Positions 1-9,965 are shown, numbered from the stretch's first letter. The stretch: 64,000 nucleotides of DNA from Phorcus lineatus (GCA_921293015.1 OV121098.1:12189016-12253015), one strand, 5' to 3'. Numbers and translations: made by a program. The notes: generated from the sequence alone by a model not told the origin.

Positions 1-63
1 CAGCAAGCAACATCGCTGGTCAAACATCACCTCAGTCTAACAGAGCAGTGCTGGAGGTTCAGT
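1..63 (+). CDS. Exon: C-terminal end of an upstream Ig domain
   Basis: Reading from base 3 gives ASNIAG...SNRAVLEVQ, the last strands of an Ig domain after its second cysteine. The exon breaks after one base of a codon (phase 1) at a GTACGG donor (64-69), just as the next Ig exon breaks after NINVQ at 799. The start of the exon lies before the window. Confidence 0.6.
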
Positions 64-3000
64 GTACGGATCGTTGATACAATACATCATCGCTAAACAA
101 CAGAAAGATCATTTGCTATGTGAAGAGCATTAACACCCCCTTTTCCAAGGGATATTGATTTTCCATTTGGAAGGTCAATTTTAGGGATATATTTGCTGTG
201 TAGTATATCTTGGTGTTTTGAATAGGAAAACAAATGCTTTAGAGATTTTGATAAAAAATTACCCAACATGAAGAATGAAACGTTTCAAGTAATTGGCACA
301 AGTTTAAGTTTGGCTTTGTTTTGTTTCATTAAGAGATCTTACAATTTTTCAGTTGCCTCGTGTCATGGGGTTGCATGGTAAATTACTGCTTATGATATTT
401 CATCGATATTTATTACTAAAATATCTTCAATTTATCTTTTCTGTAGATGCCCCTATGATTCCTCCCTCATTTCCCAAATATGTGAATGTAACAGAAAACA
501 GAAAAGTTTCCAAATATATGCAAATGGCTCCATTCCAGACGCCCCTAAGATATCTTCCTCCTTCACAAACATCAAGGATGTGACTGAGAACTCGAACCTA
601 AACATAGACTGCAGCAGCGGCATCGCAGCTGGCAACCCCTCAGACACCAGCTACACGTGGACAGGTCCTGGAGATTACAACAAGTCCGGGTCTGTACTGG
701 ACAGAACAGTCAGCAGGAGTCAGGGAGGATCCTACACGTGTACAGCTATAAACAGTGCAGGACTCTCAGACTCAGCTCAGGTCAACATCAATGTACAGTG
801 TGAGTAATATCTTAATACTCTCGTCTGTACTCTTGTAAAAACAGTGCTGGACTCTCAGACTCAGCTCAGGTCAACATCAATGTACAATGTGAGTAAAATC
901 TTATTAACCCTCATCTGTACATTTGTACAGCTAGAAACAGTGCGGGACTCTCAGACTCAGCTCAGGTCAACATCAATGTGGTGTGTAAGTAATATCCTAA
1001 TTCCCTCGTCTTCACACTTCAACATTAATGTACAATGTTAGTTGTACCATTTCTATACAGGTTTATAGCTAAAATCATGTAAATGCTTCTATTAAGCGCA
1101 ATGTCAATATGAATGAGTTACAAAGAGGTTACCATGCGAGAGATCATACAGATGGATATGAATTACACTGATAAGTAGCTCAACAGGCTAACATTGAGTA
1201 AAGGTGTAACAGGTTTCAAACCGACGTTACAGTGTTTAAGGGCTGAGCATTGAGTAAAGGTGTAACAGGTTTTGACCGACGTTACAGTGTTTAAGGGCTG
1301 ATATAACTTCAAGGATTCTTCATATATTCCCTATCATCCCCTACGTGAGGTGTTTACGCTTTGCATTGCGGTGAAACCTGCGAGCATCGGCTGGAACTAG
1401 CGAACCATGGGTGGTATTGCGCTGAATTTCAGTGTAGCATTGCACCCAAACCTGACTTGTCACAGGTTTAAAGGGCTGAAAGGGTTTTGCTTTGCAAACA
1501 GTCAGATGAAAGAAAAATTCGTTAAAATGAGCATTATGAAGACAAATTCAATATGTTGAATGATATGTAGTTGGGAAAAGTTACCTATTGCAGTGTATGA
1601 TAATGATGATGCTTTTTGTATTTGCTAAAACTAGCCCATTTTTTATTTCAGTTTAGAAATTTATCCAAAAAGTTTATTTCTGTCCTTAAATCATTGTCTT
1701 TATAAAATCTTTCGTTTTTAGCATCTCCCTTTACCCCAAACAACTTTCATGTTACAACTGTTGGTTCAACGTCATTAATAATAAAATGGACTTCTAACTA
1801 CAATGGTGGAGCTTCCCAGATATTTCACCTAGAATTAAGATCCTATGCAAACACCTGGATAAACACTCTGGAGAATGAAGTACCTGACCCAGGGGAGAAC
1901 TCCACAGTATCAACAGAAGTGACTGGACTCCAGCCCTCAACACGTTATGGCACCACACTCTTCTCCACCAATGTGTATGGGAGTAGCCAGATGGTTGAAC
2001 TCAATGTCACCACAGCTGAAGCAGGTGATCGTTTGTACAGAGTCTTGTGTCTCGATGCAGGATAATAAATATGATCTTCACAGTCCTTATCTACATTTTT
2101 GTCTTACCTTTTCCTTTGCAAAGAAGAACCGAGATTTCCTTGATTGCGTACTAGTGCAAACTTCGCGTAATTCAACAAAAGCAAATAGAGTTGTTGTTTA
2201 ACGCCGCTTGGGCAATATTACAGCCATTAGCGGCGTGAGATTTAATTAAATTAAATGGTTAAAAGATATAAAATATGTAAAATTCTACAACTTATCAAAT
2301 AGATTGATTACCTTTAGAAAGGATAAAATACGGTGTTCACCAATTTGATTAAAAAGTTGTGAAATTGATACATTTGGGTAAAATGTTTCCCTTACGTGTG
2401 CAGTGTCCCAGCAGTCGCACAGGATGTGATTAACTGTGAGGGCACACTGACAGGGAATACACAGAGGGGGTCAAATCATGTAATACAGACATGTAAGTCA
2501 ACATGGCAGCTGTTATACAATGATAGAGCTGTGAGGAAAGTTTTTACCGTCTTAAATGAAACATTGTCTTTCTGTTCTTGTTCATTGTCGATCAGAAACA
2601 ACCATCTGCTTTTATAGGGGAGTATAGTCGTTTCTGCAGCAATTTCTCAAATGTTATATACTACTATTGTTATAACTATCGTTCCAGAAAAAGCCTCAAG
2701 CTTCAGCGGGGGACTCATAGCATCAATTGTTATCAACATCTGTCTCCTGACTGTCCTGGTCTTGCTGCTGTTCTTCCTGTACAGGAGAGGAGTCCTCCAG
2801 AAATTACGTATGTAAACTAAAGTGTTATCTACCAAGTTATCGTTTATAATAGGTAGCTGATTATACATTGCAGACTGTTTAAGACAAATCAATGAAGTAC
2901 AAAGGTTCAACTTATTACCAGTGTAACTCATCTGCAATCTGTCATTGCATATTTGACATGAATTACGCTACATGTTTATATTTGAAGGAAATGATTATAA

Positions 3001-5341
3001 AAATCTTTTAACTAGAATTCTCGCAACATTGAATTTTTTGATTACCATGACATTGGTTGATGTCTGATATATTGCAAAAACACTGTATTAGCTGATACAA
3101 AAATTATATAAAGAAAGATCAGAGATTAAATGTCCTTTTTATAGAAGCTTTCTAAAGCTGTACCAGAGCGGTCCAAATTGTAAATTCTGATGTTGACAAC
3201 AGTACCATGATACCTATAAGGAGCGTGAATCAAACGCTGTGAAAAATTTGCTGGACAAGAGGTATAGCTGACACTCAACTGTTCTTACACTGGGTGTACT
3301 CCTATAAACTTCGATAAACTACGATCTTTCTAAAAATAGTCAACCAATCACAGTGCTTGAAAGGGGAGTTGGCAATTTCATATTGCGGCGCCCATCCCTT
3401 CGAAAATCAAACCGATCCCTCAAATTTGAATCATCTGAAGTTTATTGCAAATATTTTAATGAGATGCGAATATAATTTCATGGGAAAATGTGTATGATTT
3501 GCTGCAACGAATTAAACGGGTTAGCAAAATTTGACTCGGACAAGAGCACCATTTCGATTTCAGTTTGTCTATCTATGGACGTCGCCATTTAGTAGAAGAG
3601 CCAAAGTCAACTGTTGTTTGAGGGACTATCTTTGGTTGGCTGCAATTTAATAGCAAAGCATTGCGATAAAAGTATTTGACTGGCTGAATCATAGGTCACG
3701 GAGCGAAGTTAATAGCGGAGTTTACACCCAGGTAAGAAGAGTGAAGCATCAGCTTTACGTTTTACCCCGAGACAGGATGAGCTCGCCATGAAACGTCAGG
3801 TAGATTTATCAGGTAGATTTGATCAGGTAGATTTGATCGAGGTATGCATTCAGTCTGAATCATCAAAGTTGATTATATATTTCAAGCAACCTCCAGAGCT
3901 GATAGTTTAACATGTTTGCCAAATAGAGGATACTAAACGACCTTCCATTTAATACTATTTTTATTAAACGAGTTAATGATTAAGTATAAAACGAGCGAAA
4001 GCGAGTTTGATACCAAATCATTAACGAGTTTAATAAAAATAGTATAAAATGGAAGGAAGTTTAGTATTCTGTTTATTACTTGACCTCAGTTATCAAGCAT
4101 TATTACCGAAAGTGTACTGAACGAAGCATTTCTGCGACTAAGTCGCCATTGAGACGTCGGTGCCAAGATTGTGACGTCACAACCACACAATATTATGACG
4201 TCATACGGGGAGCGGTATTACACTAGTTTAATATCGCCGTATAAATATTACACTGTGGTATCTTACACGGGCGAGTAATAAAAGATTTTACTTAAACCCA
4301 AAGAAGTGCATAACCACACAGGTCGGATGTGCTTCGATCAATAATCAAGAAGTTTTAAAGCTGATGTTGACAGGACCTGATTCGTTGAATACGCTGAACT
4401 TCAAAATCTATACTCGCTTGATTGTCACTGTTTTATAGATACCATACATGACATTGAAGTGTTTCGATTTTAAAAAAATGATCTAACATATTGATATTTT
4501 TTACCATTTCAGAATGTCATAGAAGGTAAGAACAATCAAAATCTGAAACAAATAAAGGTTGTTATGTTTAAAGATTCTTTATAGATTGAAACTTTGAACA
4601 TCTTATCAATGCTTCTTTGGCTTGAGTACTACTCTGATATACATGTGTTTTTTTACATTCCAACAAAACAACGCATTCATATATATATGAATTCATGCCA
4701 TATTAATATAAGATACTGGCTTAATATACATTTGTTTTGATCAGAGGCCCGACTGAAGATCAAAGGAATACAAACCCTGCCAGAACTTCAGAACGCTCTA
4801 CAACAGCTTCAGATCCATACAGTGAGCTGGATCACATAAACTCCGACAAACAGACGTACAGCGAACTTAAGAACCCAGGTAAATGATATGTATAATTAAG
4901 GATAACTTATTTAATCTCAATCTAGGAGTTACATCCTCTGCTTTGATTTACCCGAAAAACATCAAACAATAGAACAAAAATGAATATCAAATAGGAGTTA
5001 GTAACGATATGAACATGGTTTTGTCAACAAACGGAGCTTTAACCCTTGCTCAAAAGAAAGAAGTTAAAATAAGACGCCAAATTCTTTCCATTACGATCAA
5101 CATTAAACGTGGAAAAGCACTCAACGTTAGGTCACGCATCTACCAAAGCAGTAATGTCTTTCGGCAAATTAATAAATACAATCATAATTTGTTTGCGTCA
5201 TATATAACTTAAGAAAAACATTGTATTTTTTTAAGTTGTGATATTCATTTTAAAGAATAATATCAAAACATTGATAAGGTATCATTTGTTTTTTCAGAAT
5301 GCGAACAACCAAGAAACTCGTCATCACCATATGAAAACTGA
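1..5341 (+). CDS. Ig/FN3 single-pass membrane receptor with ITAM-like tail (3' part of a gene, 5' end outside window)
   Basis: Predicted cell-surface adhesion/signalling receptor. Proposed chain: 1-63 (end of an Ig domain), 539-799 (whole Ig domain), 1722-2024 (fibronectin type III), 2688-2807 (transmembrane helix), 4513-4525 (microexon), 4745-4878 and 5298-5341 (cytoplasmic tail, stop TGA 5339-5341). Extracellular and transmembrane exons all end in phase 1, as usual for Ig/FN3 genes, and the chain reads without a stop. The tail has YSEL at 4818-4829 and 4857-4868 with nine residues between, then PYEN next to the C-terminus, which is the pYxN type bound by Grb2-like SH2 domains. Architecture resembles CD22/nectin/hemicentin-type molecules, but I cannot name an orthologue. 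Upstream Ig domains and signal peptide lie before position 1. Exon joins are read by eye, without transcript support. Confidence 0.75.
447..538 (+). pseudogene. Decayed partial duplicate of the Ig exon start
   Basis: After an acceptor-like CTGTAG (441-446) the sequence reads (Y)APMIPPSFPKYVNVTEN..., a diverged copy of the (Y)APKISSSFTNIKDVTEN start of the real Ig exon 92 bp downstream. An exon starting at 447 would be 353 nt and throw the Ig domain out of frame, whereas one starting at 539 is 261 nt and keeps phase 1. I read this block as a partial tandem duplicate now lying in the intron, or used only in an out-of-frame splice form. Confidence 0.5.
539..799 (+). CDS. Exon: complete Ig-like domain
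   Basis: Acceptor TTCCAG ends at 538 and donor GTGAGT starts at 800; phase 1 at both ends. Canonical features are visible: first Cys (codon 610-612, NIDC), Trp of strand C (658-660, YTWTG), and the strand F motif GGSYTC with the second Cys at 739-741, followed by AINSAGLSDSAQVNINVQ. The linker residues formed across the splice (YAPK) match the usual inter-Ig linker. Role: extracellular ligand or homophilic binding (family knowledge). Confidence 0.78.
741..1040 (+). repeat. Tandem copies of the Ig exon 3' end with its splice donor
   Basis: The block containing AACAGTGCAGGACTCTCAGA and the exon end recurs at 751, 840 and 936 (periods 89 and 96 bp), with a fourth short piece at 1018-1040. Copies 2 and 3 still encode AGLSDSAQVNINV or nearly so and keep GT donors (GTGAGT near 890, GTAAGT near 986), but lack an acceptor and the rest of the Ig domain, so they are probably intronic. 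Confidence 0.75.
1192..1300. repeat. Two-unit tandem repeat, about 56 bp
   Basis: CATTGAGTAAAGGTGTAACA ... TTAAGGGCTG occurs at 1192-1246 and again at 1248-1300 with few differences. It lies in the intron between the Ig and FN3 exons. Confidence 0.7.
1345..1470 (-). mobile_element. SINE fragment (body of the tRNA-headed SINE)
   Basis: Matches the body of the full-length elements at 27476-27837 and 31834-32127 (GGTGAAACCTGCGAGCATCG, then GGGTGGTATTGCG and GCACCCAAACCTGAC). The tRNA-like head and tail are missing, so this is a truncated intronic copy. Confidence 0.65.
1722..2024 (+). CDS. Exon: fibronectin type III domain
   Basis: The acceptor (GTTTTTAG) ends at 1721 and the donor GTGATC starts at 2025. 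The exon is 303 nt, phase 1 at both ends, encoding about 101 residues. It has the FN3 signature: SLIIKW (strand B with Trp), the L of GLQPSTRYGTTLFSTNVYG (E-F strands with the conserved Tyr), and terminal SQMVELNVTT. It sits directly before the membrane, where FN3 domains often occur in Ig receptors. Confidence 0.8.
2193..2396 (+). mobile_element. Dispersed repeat with 'GTTTAACGCCGCTTGGG' block
   Basis: This intronic copy begins with GTTTAACGCCGCTTGGGCAA, continues through a GCCATTAGCGGCG block and ends GGGTAAAATGTTTCCCTTAC. The reverse complement of the whole unit lies at 10387-10680 and at 27027-27300, and a truncated copy at 23220-23308. It is probably a non-autonomous retroposon or SINE of this genome. 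Confidence 0.6.
2688..2807 (+). CDS. Exon: transmembrane segment of the receptor
   Basis: Acceptor GTTCCAG ends at 2687 and donor GTATGT starts at 2808; 120 nt, phase 1 to phase 1. It encodes a short juxtamembrane EKASSFSGG, then a hydrophobic helix of about 22 residues (LIASIVINICLLTVLVLLLF, then FL) and a stop-transfer YRRG. This fixes a type I topology with the tail cytoplasmic. Confidence 0.75.
3798..3842. repeat. Short tandem repeat, unit about 14 bp
   Basis: TCAGGTAGATTT(GA) occurs three times in a row inside the intron between the transmembrane exon and the microexon. Confidence 0.6.
3930..4067. repeat. Imperfect inverted repeat (foldback), arms about 55 bp
   Basis: The left arm runs ATACTAAAC ... 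ACTATTTTTATTAAACGAGT and the right arm (near 4015-4067) is its reverse complement with few mismatches. The loop is about 35 bp and contains AAACGAGCGAAAGCGAGTTT. The following TATTCTGTTTATTAC resembles the sequence after the foldback at 51871-52014, suggesting a shared family of non-autonomous elements. Confidence 0.65.
4513..4525 (+). CDS. Microexon (13 nt) in the cytoplasmic tail
   Basis: TTTCAG (ends 4512) and GTAAGA (starts 4526) bracket 13 nt. Without it, the phase-1 transmembrane exon cannot be joined in frame to the exon at 4745 that carries the YSEL motifs. With it, the phases fit exactly and add QCHR plus a split codon. The support is frame logic only. Confidence 0.5.
4745..4878 (+). 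CDS. Exon: tail with two YSEL motifs
   Basis: Acceptor GATCAG ends at 4744 and donor GTAAAT starts at 4879. In the frame supplied by the microexon it reads GPTEDQRNTNPARTS..., then DPYSELDH at 4812-4835 and QTYSELKNP at 4851-4877. The spacing YxxL-x9-YxxL is close to the ITAM pattern (YxxL/I-x6-8, at times longer). Residues at -2 (D and Q) do not fit the classical ITIM rule. Confidence 0.65.
5298..5341 (+). CDS. Terminal exon of the receptor (PYEN C-terminus)
   Basis: A strong polypyrimidine-AG acceptor ends at 5297. The exon continues the phase-1 frame as ECEQPRNSSSPYEN, stop TGA 5339-5341. Tyr codon 5330-5332 lies in a YEN context, the pYxN Grb2-SH2 type. AATAAA-like signals occur at 5554-5559 and 6642-6647; the true polyadenylation site is unknown. 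Confidence 0.6.
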
Positions 5342-5539
5342 AATAATGAAGATCTGAGCAGGATTAACAGTTTAGAACAACGTTGTCACAAATCTCAATG
5401 TACTATTACTCGCAACAGTAAATCAAATTACTTTACTAAATCCACAAGAAGAAACTGACATGTAATCGATGTTTAAAAAAGCAATCCGTGGAGACATTGA
5501 TGTTGTTGTAAAATTCGTTGGAAAAGAACGTCAACACAA

Positions 5540-5794
5540 GTGATATATCAACCAATAAACGTTCACCGAGACAGTGTCTCGAGGCGGTGCCTTCCCCTCA
5601 AGTATGTATCAAGCAATACCATTTTCAGTTTGGATATGGAGCAAGCCCTTATCCAATTACCCGTAACCTGCAATCCTTACAATTCTGCCATTTTAGACAA
5701 ACTTGAAAATACGGATAGAAAGTTATCAAAAATTGATGCATTATCAACCGAAGTCATATCAATTCAAACAAACATGTCAAAGTTGAGACTCTGA
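5540..5794 (+). pseudogene. Possible LINE ORF1-type coiled-coil remnant
   Basis: The frame ends with AILDKLENTDRKLSKIDALS and then TEVISIQTNMSKL, a heptad-patterned segment like the coiled coils of LINE ORF1 proteins. No zinc knuckle, RRM or reverse transcriptase follows. It lies just downstream of the receptor stop and could instead be chance coding in its 3' UTR. Confidence 0.3.
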
Positions 5795-6307
5795 TAATAA
5801 AAAGTAATTATCTTTGAAGTAGGTAAACAGTTTATGTGTGATAGTTTTGGTGAAGGGCTGCAGATAAAGCTACTAGCGCCATTGATATGCAGGATTTCAA
5901 GGTGCAGGTTCGTGTACGGGTGCAAAAATGAACCGATTCAAAGCATTGAATATTGTACTGTACCTTCAACAATATCCAGGAAAGAAACTAGAGTCTTCTT
6001 TAGAACACTGCTTGTCGCAAAGGCTGCTAACGTGTATCGCGATAGTCAAATGAGATATATTTTAATTGCCACTTTTCCGCTCTACTCTAAACATGAATAT
6101 TGACTTATTGGCAGCTACGGTTTAAATTAGCCGGTGATGGAGACTGGTGCAAATTAAAGCAATGTGGAGGAGATGCTCAAGAGCTGATGGCTGCCAGAAT
6201 TACTCCCTACCTAGTTCTTCGCATCTTGTTAATTGTAATAATGTACACCTATATAGCAGATGTAAAGGAGTACATCATTTTTGTGATCATGTGATTACTT
6301 ATTTGAT

Positions 6308-6493
6308 AGGCATTTAGAAGTTGGTGAGATGAATAGAGAACAAGTTATATGGATTTACAACTTCTTTATTGCAGGATTGCGTGGTTTCGGTGTAGATACT
6401 ACTCACTTGCTTGTTGGTGTTAGTATCTACACTGAAACCACGTAATCCTGCAATAAAAATTTGTAAATCCATATAACTTGTTCTCTATTCATC
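6308..6493. mobile_element. Foldback element, 'CTTCTTTATTGCAG' family
   Basis: Arms of about 70 bp (GATGAATAGAGAACAAGTTA ... GGTTTCGGTGTAGATACTA from 6328, reverse complement ending 6493) flank a short spacer. The outer piece CATTTAGAAGTTGGTGAGAT also ends the copy at 46533-46830. Related copies: 20364-20482, 30971-31050 and 47504-47556. No coding capacity. Confidence 0.75.
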
Positions 6494-7102
6494 ATGTGAT
6501 TACAATCAAATTCTTTTCAGATTGTGCCAACTGTATATATTTTTTGTTTCCTATTCATCACTGACTCGTATTATGTACACACCTTATTCAATACGATAGT
6601 GTCTTCACTGTAGTTACCAACCATGTATTACCTTATCCATGAATAAAGTTGTCACGACTTACACTCCAAATTCACAATCTTACTGTGACCTAAAAAGACA
6701 TGACAAGCTTCAACATGTTTAAAAGAGGACGGATACAACACCTCACACTTGACACAATGTTATTCAGACTTAACCACTGTAACTACATGACATTATCAGC
6801 TTTATTATGAAAATGCCAAAACACATATCGTTTAATATGTACGTATGTGTCTCTCCCTTTACTTTGTAACTTTAGGATTGAGGAAACCTGTTCAAATTAG
6901 ACTTTGAAAGTCAATATAAAAATACTTTCATTGGTTCGTTCCTTCGGTATGAATATAAAATAAAAAGCGGTGATAAATGTGAATATCTGTGATTAATGGT
7001 ATCATGGTTTGGACATGTATATTATAGCAGGGTCTAACAAGGCAATGAGCATGCCGTGTAATATAATATTTGATTATACATGCTGATGGGTCGCTGATAA
7101 CA

Positions 7103-7518
7103 CATTCTCTCCCAACAGAGGTAGCTCCGTCATAAATTTCTATACAACCTCTGTCTCAATACGAAGGTTTCTCGGTCTTCCGGCACTTTCCCCTAGCGGG
7201 ACAGTATTGCAACTACCTCTCTATATTTCAGACATGAAAACAACGAATGCATGAAAATGTCGGAAAATGGGGCGTTTGTGTTCTGAAAAGACGAATCAAA
7301 GTGCAAGGTACATATTCGAATAAAGTTTAGCCTTTGGGAAGCTTACGGAAATAACTTAGGCGATTTGAATGCTAACTTTTGAAACGGCACCGCTGATTGC
7401 ACAACTAACTTTGATTGCATCCACCCAGCGTTCTACAGTTCGTGCACAAGAAACCTTCGAATTAAGACAGAGGTTGTATAGAAATTTATGACGGAGCTAC
7501 CTCTGTCGGGAGAGAATG
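7103..7518. mobile_element. MITE with terminal inverted repeats of about 55 bp
   Basis: The left end CATTCTCTCCCAACAGAGGT and on to ACAACCTCTGTCT is mirrored at 7462-7518. Flanks show an 8-bp direct repeat CTGATAAC (7094-7101 and 7519-7526), as expected for an hAT-type target-site duplication. Interior is non-coding. Other copies: 23530-23951 (same insertion, duplicated), 16281-16542, 37081-37204, 44509-44853 and a diverged 60414-60510. Confidence 0.75.
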
Positions 7519-8227
7519 CTGATAACGTGGTCTAAAAAACAACAACTCCATAATAAGAAACTGATTGTTGTAAGAGTTTTATTCAAGCTGAGATCAATGC
7601 AATGTTATCATTACATATATATGTTACATGTTTAGATGGATTGCTTTGATAACACTGTTAATAAATGAGATAAATTTCTAAACCTTACTGCCTGTTAGAA
7701 CGGTACATCGATTGTCTGTGCTCTCATTATTTCCTAATTAAAAAATTAAATAATAAACACTTCGTCTTACTTCGGTCAGGGTACCACAAGGTACATTGAT
7801 AACACCCATTAGATTACGACCATCTGGGCTTTTTTTCAAAAGATACACAATTTCTGAATATAACCGTACTACTGAGCAGAAAAATGTTCCTAAACGTATT
7901 GAATAACGACAAACCAGTTAACCATTATAAGTTATACTAACATTTGATAAATAAAATCAAAGTTAACCATTATTGATATGTAAAAATCCTTTTCTTTGTA
8001 TCATGTGACAGTTATTCCCTAAATTAGTCGGTACTAATTCGATTCTGATCTTTTAGAATGAAGTTCGTCATCAATTTTACACAAATCACAGCTCAAGACG
8101 GCAAACATTCATATGGCTTTAGTTAATGTCTTTGATATATGTCTTAGATATATATATTATTAGTTATATATATACTAATCATCATGTTAGGTCAAATTAT
8201 TACTTTCAATCTTCAAGAAATGCAGGC

Positions 8228-8587
8228 TCAATATGTTTGTCCATTTCTTCCGACCCAGAGTGATCCGTAGTTAGCTTTCTGCAGTGTGAACTCGGGGGTG
8301 ATGATTACTGAGACATCAGTCCCCGGGTTATAGTTGTCTGCTATTATCCTTCCACTAGTTGTCTTCATCGACAGAAAAGGGTGGGAGGAAGGGAAGTCAA
8401 GGACGTCGCGTGGAGCCAAGGCCACAAACCCAGCAGGTATGAACGGGGTTTTATCCCTTATGGCGGCCTGGATGACCTTCGTATTCAAGCCGACTTCGAA
8501 ATCGATCTGTGTAGGGTTATCCTGGCATCTGCAGTAGATGACTTCGTTTGTTGCGTTAGCCACGTGAGACGTCGTGTTTCCGCCCAT
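8228..8587 (-). CDS. Small protein family, type A, copy 1 (function unknown)
   Basis: A 119-residue protein in one coding exon. I do not recognise the family. ATG at 8587 is chosen because the same MGG start is conserved in all four paralogues and lies 7 nt inside a splice acceptor (TTTTTTCAG, exon start 8594). MGGNTTS fits the N-myristoylation pattern MGxxx[ST]. Motifs shared with type B: SHVAN, IYC[KR]C, G[FY]VA.AP.D, NYNPG.DVSVI.TPE.TL and GRNG. There is no signal peptide or transmembrane segment; composition suggests a beta-rich fold. A 90-nt intron (8595-8684) with a GTAAGT donor lies in the 5' UTR. Encoded protein is identical to the copy at 24635-24994. Confidence 0.75.
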   Translation of the reverse strand: MGGNTTSHVANATNEVIYCRCQDNPTQIDFEVGLNTKVIQAAIRDKTPFIPAGFVALAPRDVLDFPSSHPFLSMKTTSGRIIADNYNPGTDVSVIITPEFTLQKANYGSLWVGRNGQTY

Positions 8588-8594
8588 AATACCA

Positions 8595-8684
8595 CTGAAA
8601 AAAGGATAAGGTTAAATATATCTAAAACGGAACGACACGTTCCATTGACAGGAATACTAGAAATATAACCTTTCAAGCACTTAC
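8595..8684 (-). other. Predicted 5' UTR intron of gene A copy 1
   Basis: On the minus strand GTAAGTGC begins at 8684 and TTTTTTCAG ends at 8595; length 90 nt. The same 90-nt intron is present in copy 2 (25002-25091). A further candidate donor GTGAGT lies near 8911-8906, so another upstream UTR exon is possible. Confidence 0.5.
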
Positions 8685-9019
8685 AACTCAAATATAGTGA
8701 TTAAGCTGCTTAATTTATGATTATTCAAAATGTCATTTTACTCATCACCGCGCGTATTTGCCTCTCTGTAACATAATTATACATTTACATTTAAACCTAT
8801 ATTTTGTACCGAACCCATAACGTTTTGTTGTTTTCAGCAACAGACATGACTTGAAAATTTTACATGACACCATAAGTACGGCTTTGAAGATGTAACTTAA
8901 AAAGACTCACATTGTCAAATTTAAAGATGGAAGAGATGTATTGAAGCACTTCTCCTGAGATCACTTGACGGTTTCAGTTTGACTGATAAAGTTGTTTGCA
9001 GTTTCTCCTCGGGAATTGA

Positions 9020-9038
9020 TGACGTCATGAAGCACGTG
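9020..9038. promoter_or_regulatory. CRE-like and E-box sites upstream of gene A
   Basis: TGACGTCA (9020-9027) and CACGTG (9033-9038) lie about 440 bp upstream of the ATG. Both are kept with similar spacing in copy 2 (25429-25436 and 25442-25447), although neighbouring bases differ. Use as a promoter is inference; no TATA box was convincing. Confidence 0.3.
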
Positions 9039-9965
9039 ATACATGTATGGCAATCAGGTTTCAAATACCTAAATTGATTTATTGTCCCGACGTATCTACA
9101 CTTCTACCCCACAGTCACGAAATTGAATTTAATAGCACATGACTCAAATCTAAGACAATTTTCAACCGCTAATTGGAAACTTATTGTTGCAAATGTCAAA
9201 TGTCGTTCTAGCTCATCGAATATAACAGTTTAACAGTTTCTTGAGTGTGTAAATGCAAATGACCTGAACAGTTTTGAAATGATACCGAATTAATTAAATC
9301 AGCTGCCCTTTAAAATTTACAACACAATTATTTTTTTAGGGCGACAATTACATGTAATCATCCGGAAATGTCTTGATCCGTTAACAATCTAAACCCCTCA
9401 CTCCGGTGTTCGAAATAAGTTGTTCCCCTGACCAACCTGTGGTTGTAAAAAAATCAACCAAACCGTCCTTCTTACAATTTGACAACCTCTGAAATATAGA
9501 CAACTAAGTAGCCTGGCAGCCTTTCAGACCTCTTCTCCGACAGGTCCTATCTAAAGATTACAAGTTGCCTGGTGGGCAGGATACTCGTCAATAGTATGAT
9601 CACGATCACTTGATATATTGAATATTTGCCTTTCTTATTCAATTGAAGATATTTTAAAAAGGAATGTGTATGAATAATTTCTTCTTGTTTTTGTCACATC
9701 AGGATATGTCACGCCACGAATCTGTTTTAAAAGGTAGGCCAATGTTATTATGGGTAGGAACGTTAACAGATGAGAAAACTTAGCTATACAAAAATAATTT
9801 CCTTTTCAAAATTATCATGAGTGTTGCAATTGCGATTTTTTTTTCTGAAACGGCATTCCGTGTTGATAAGTAGAGTCATGTCAAGAGTAATTCATATGCT
9901 TAGATCATCCAAATCAATTACTTTATCTAGACTTTTCATAAAATAAGACTTGTTATATTAAGAAA

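Noticed and set aside
8334..8668. Plus-strand open frames opposite gene A
   Set aside because: Shadows of gene A; only the minus-strand frame is shared in motif detail with type B.
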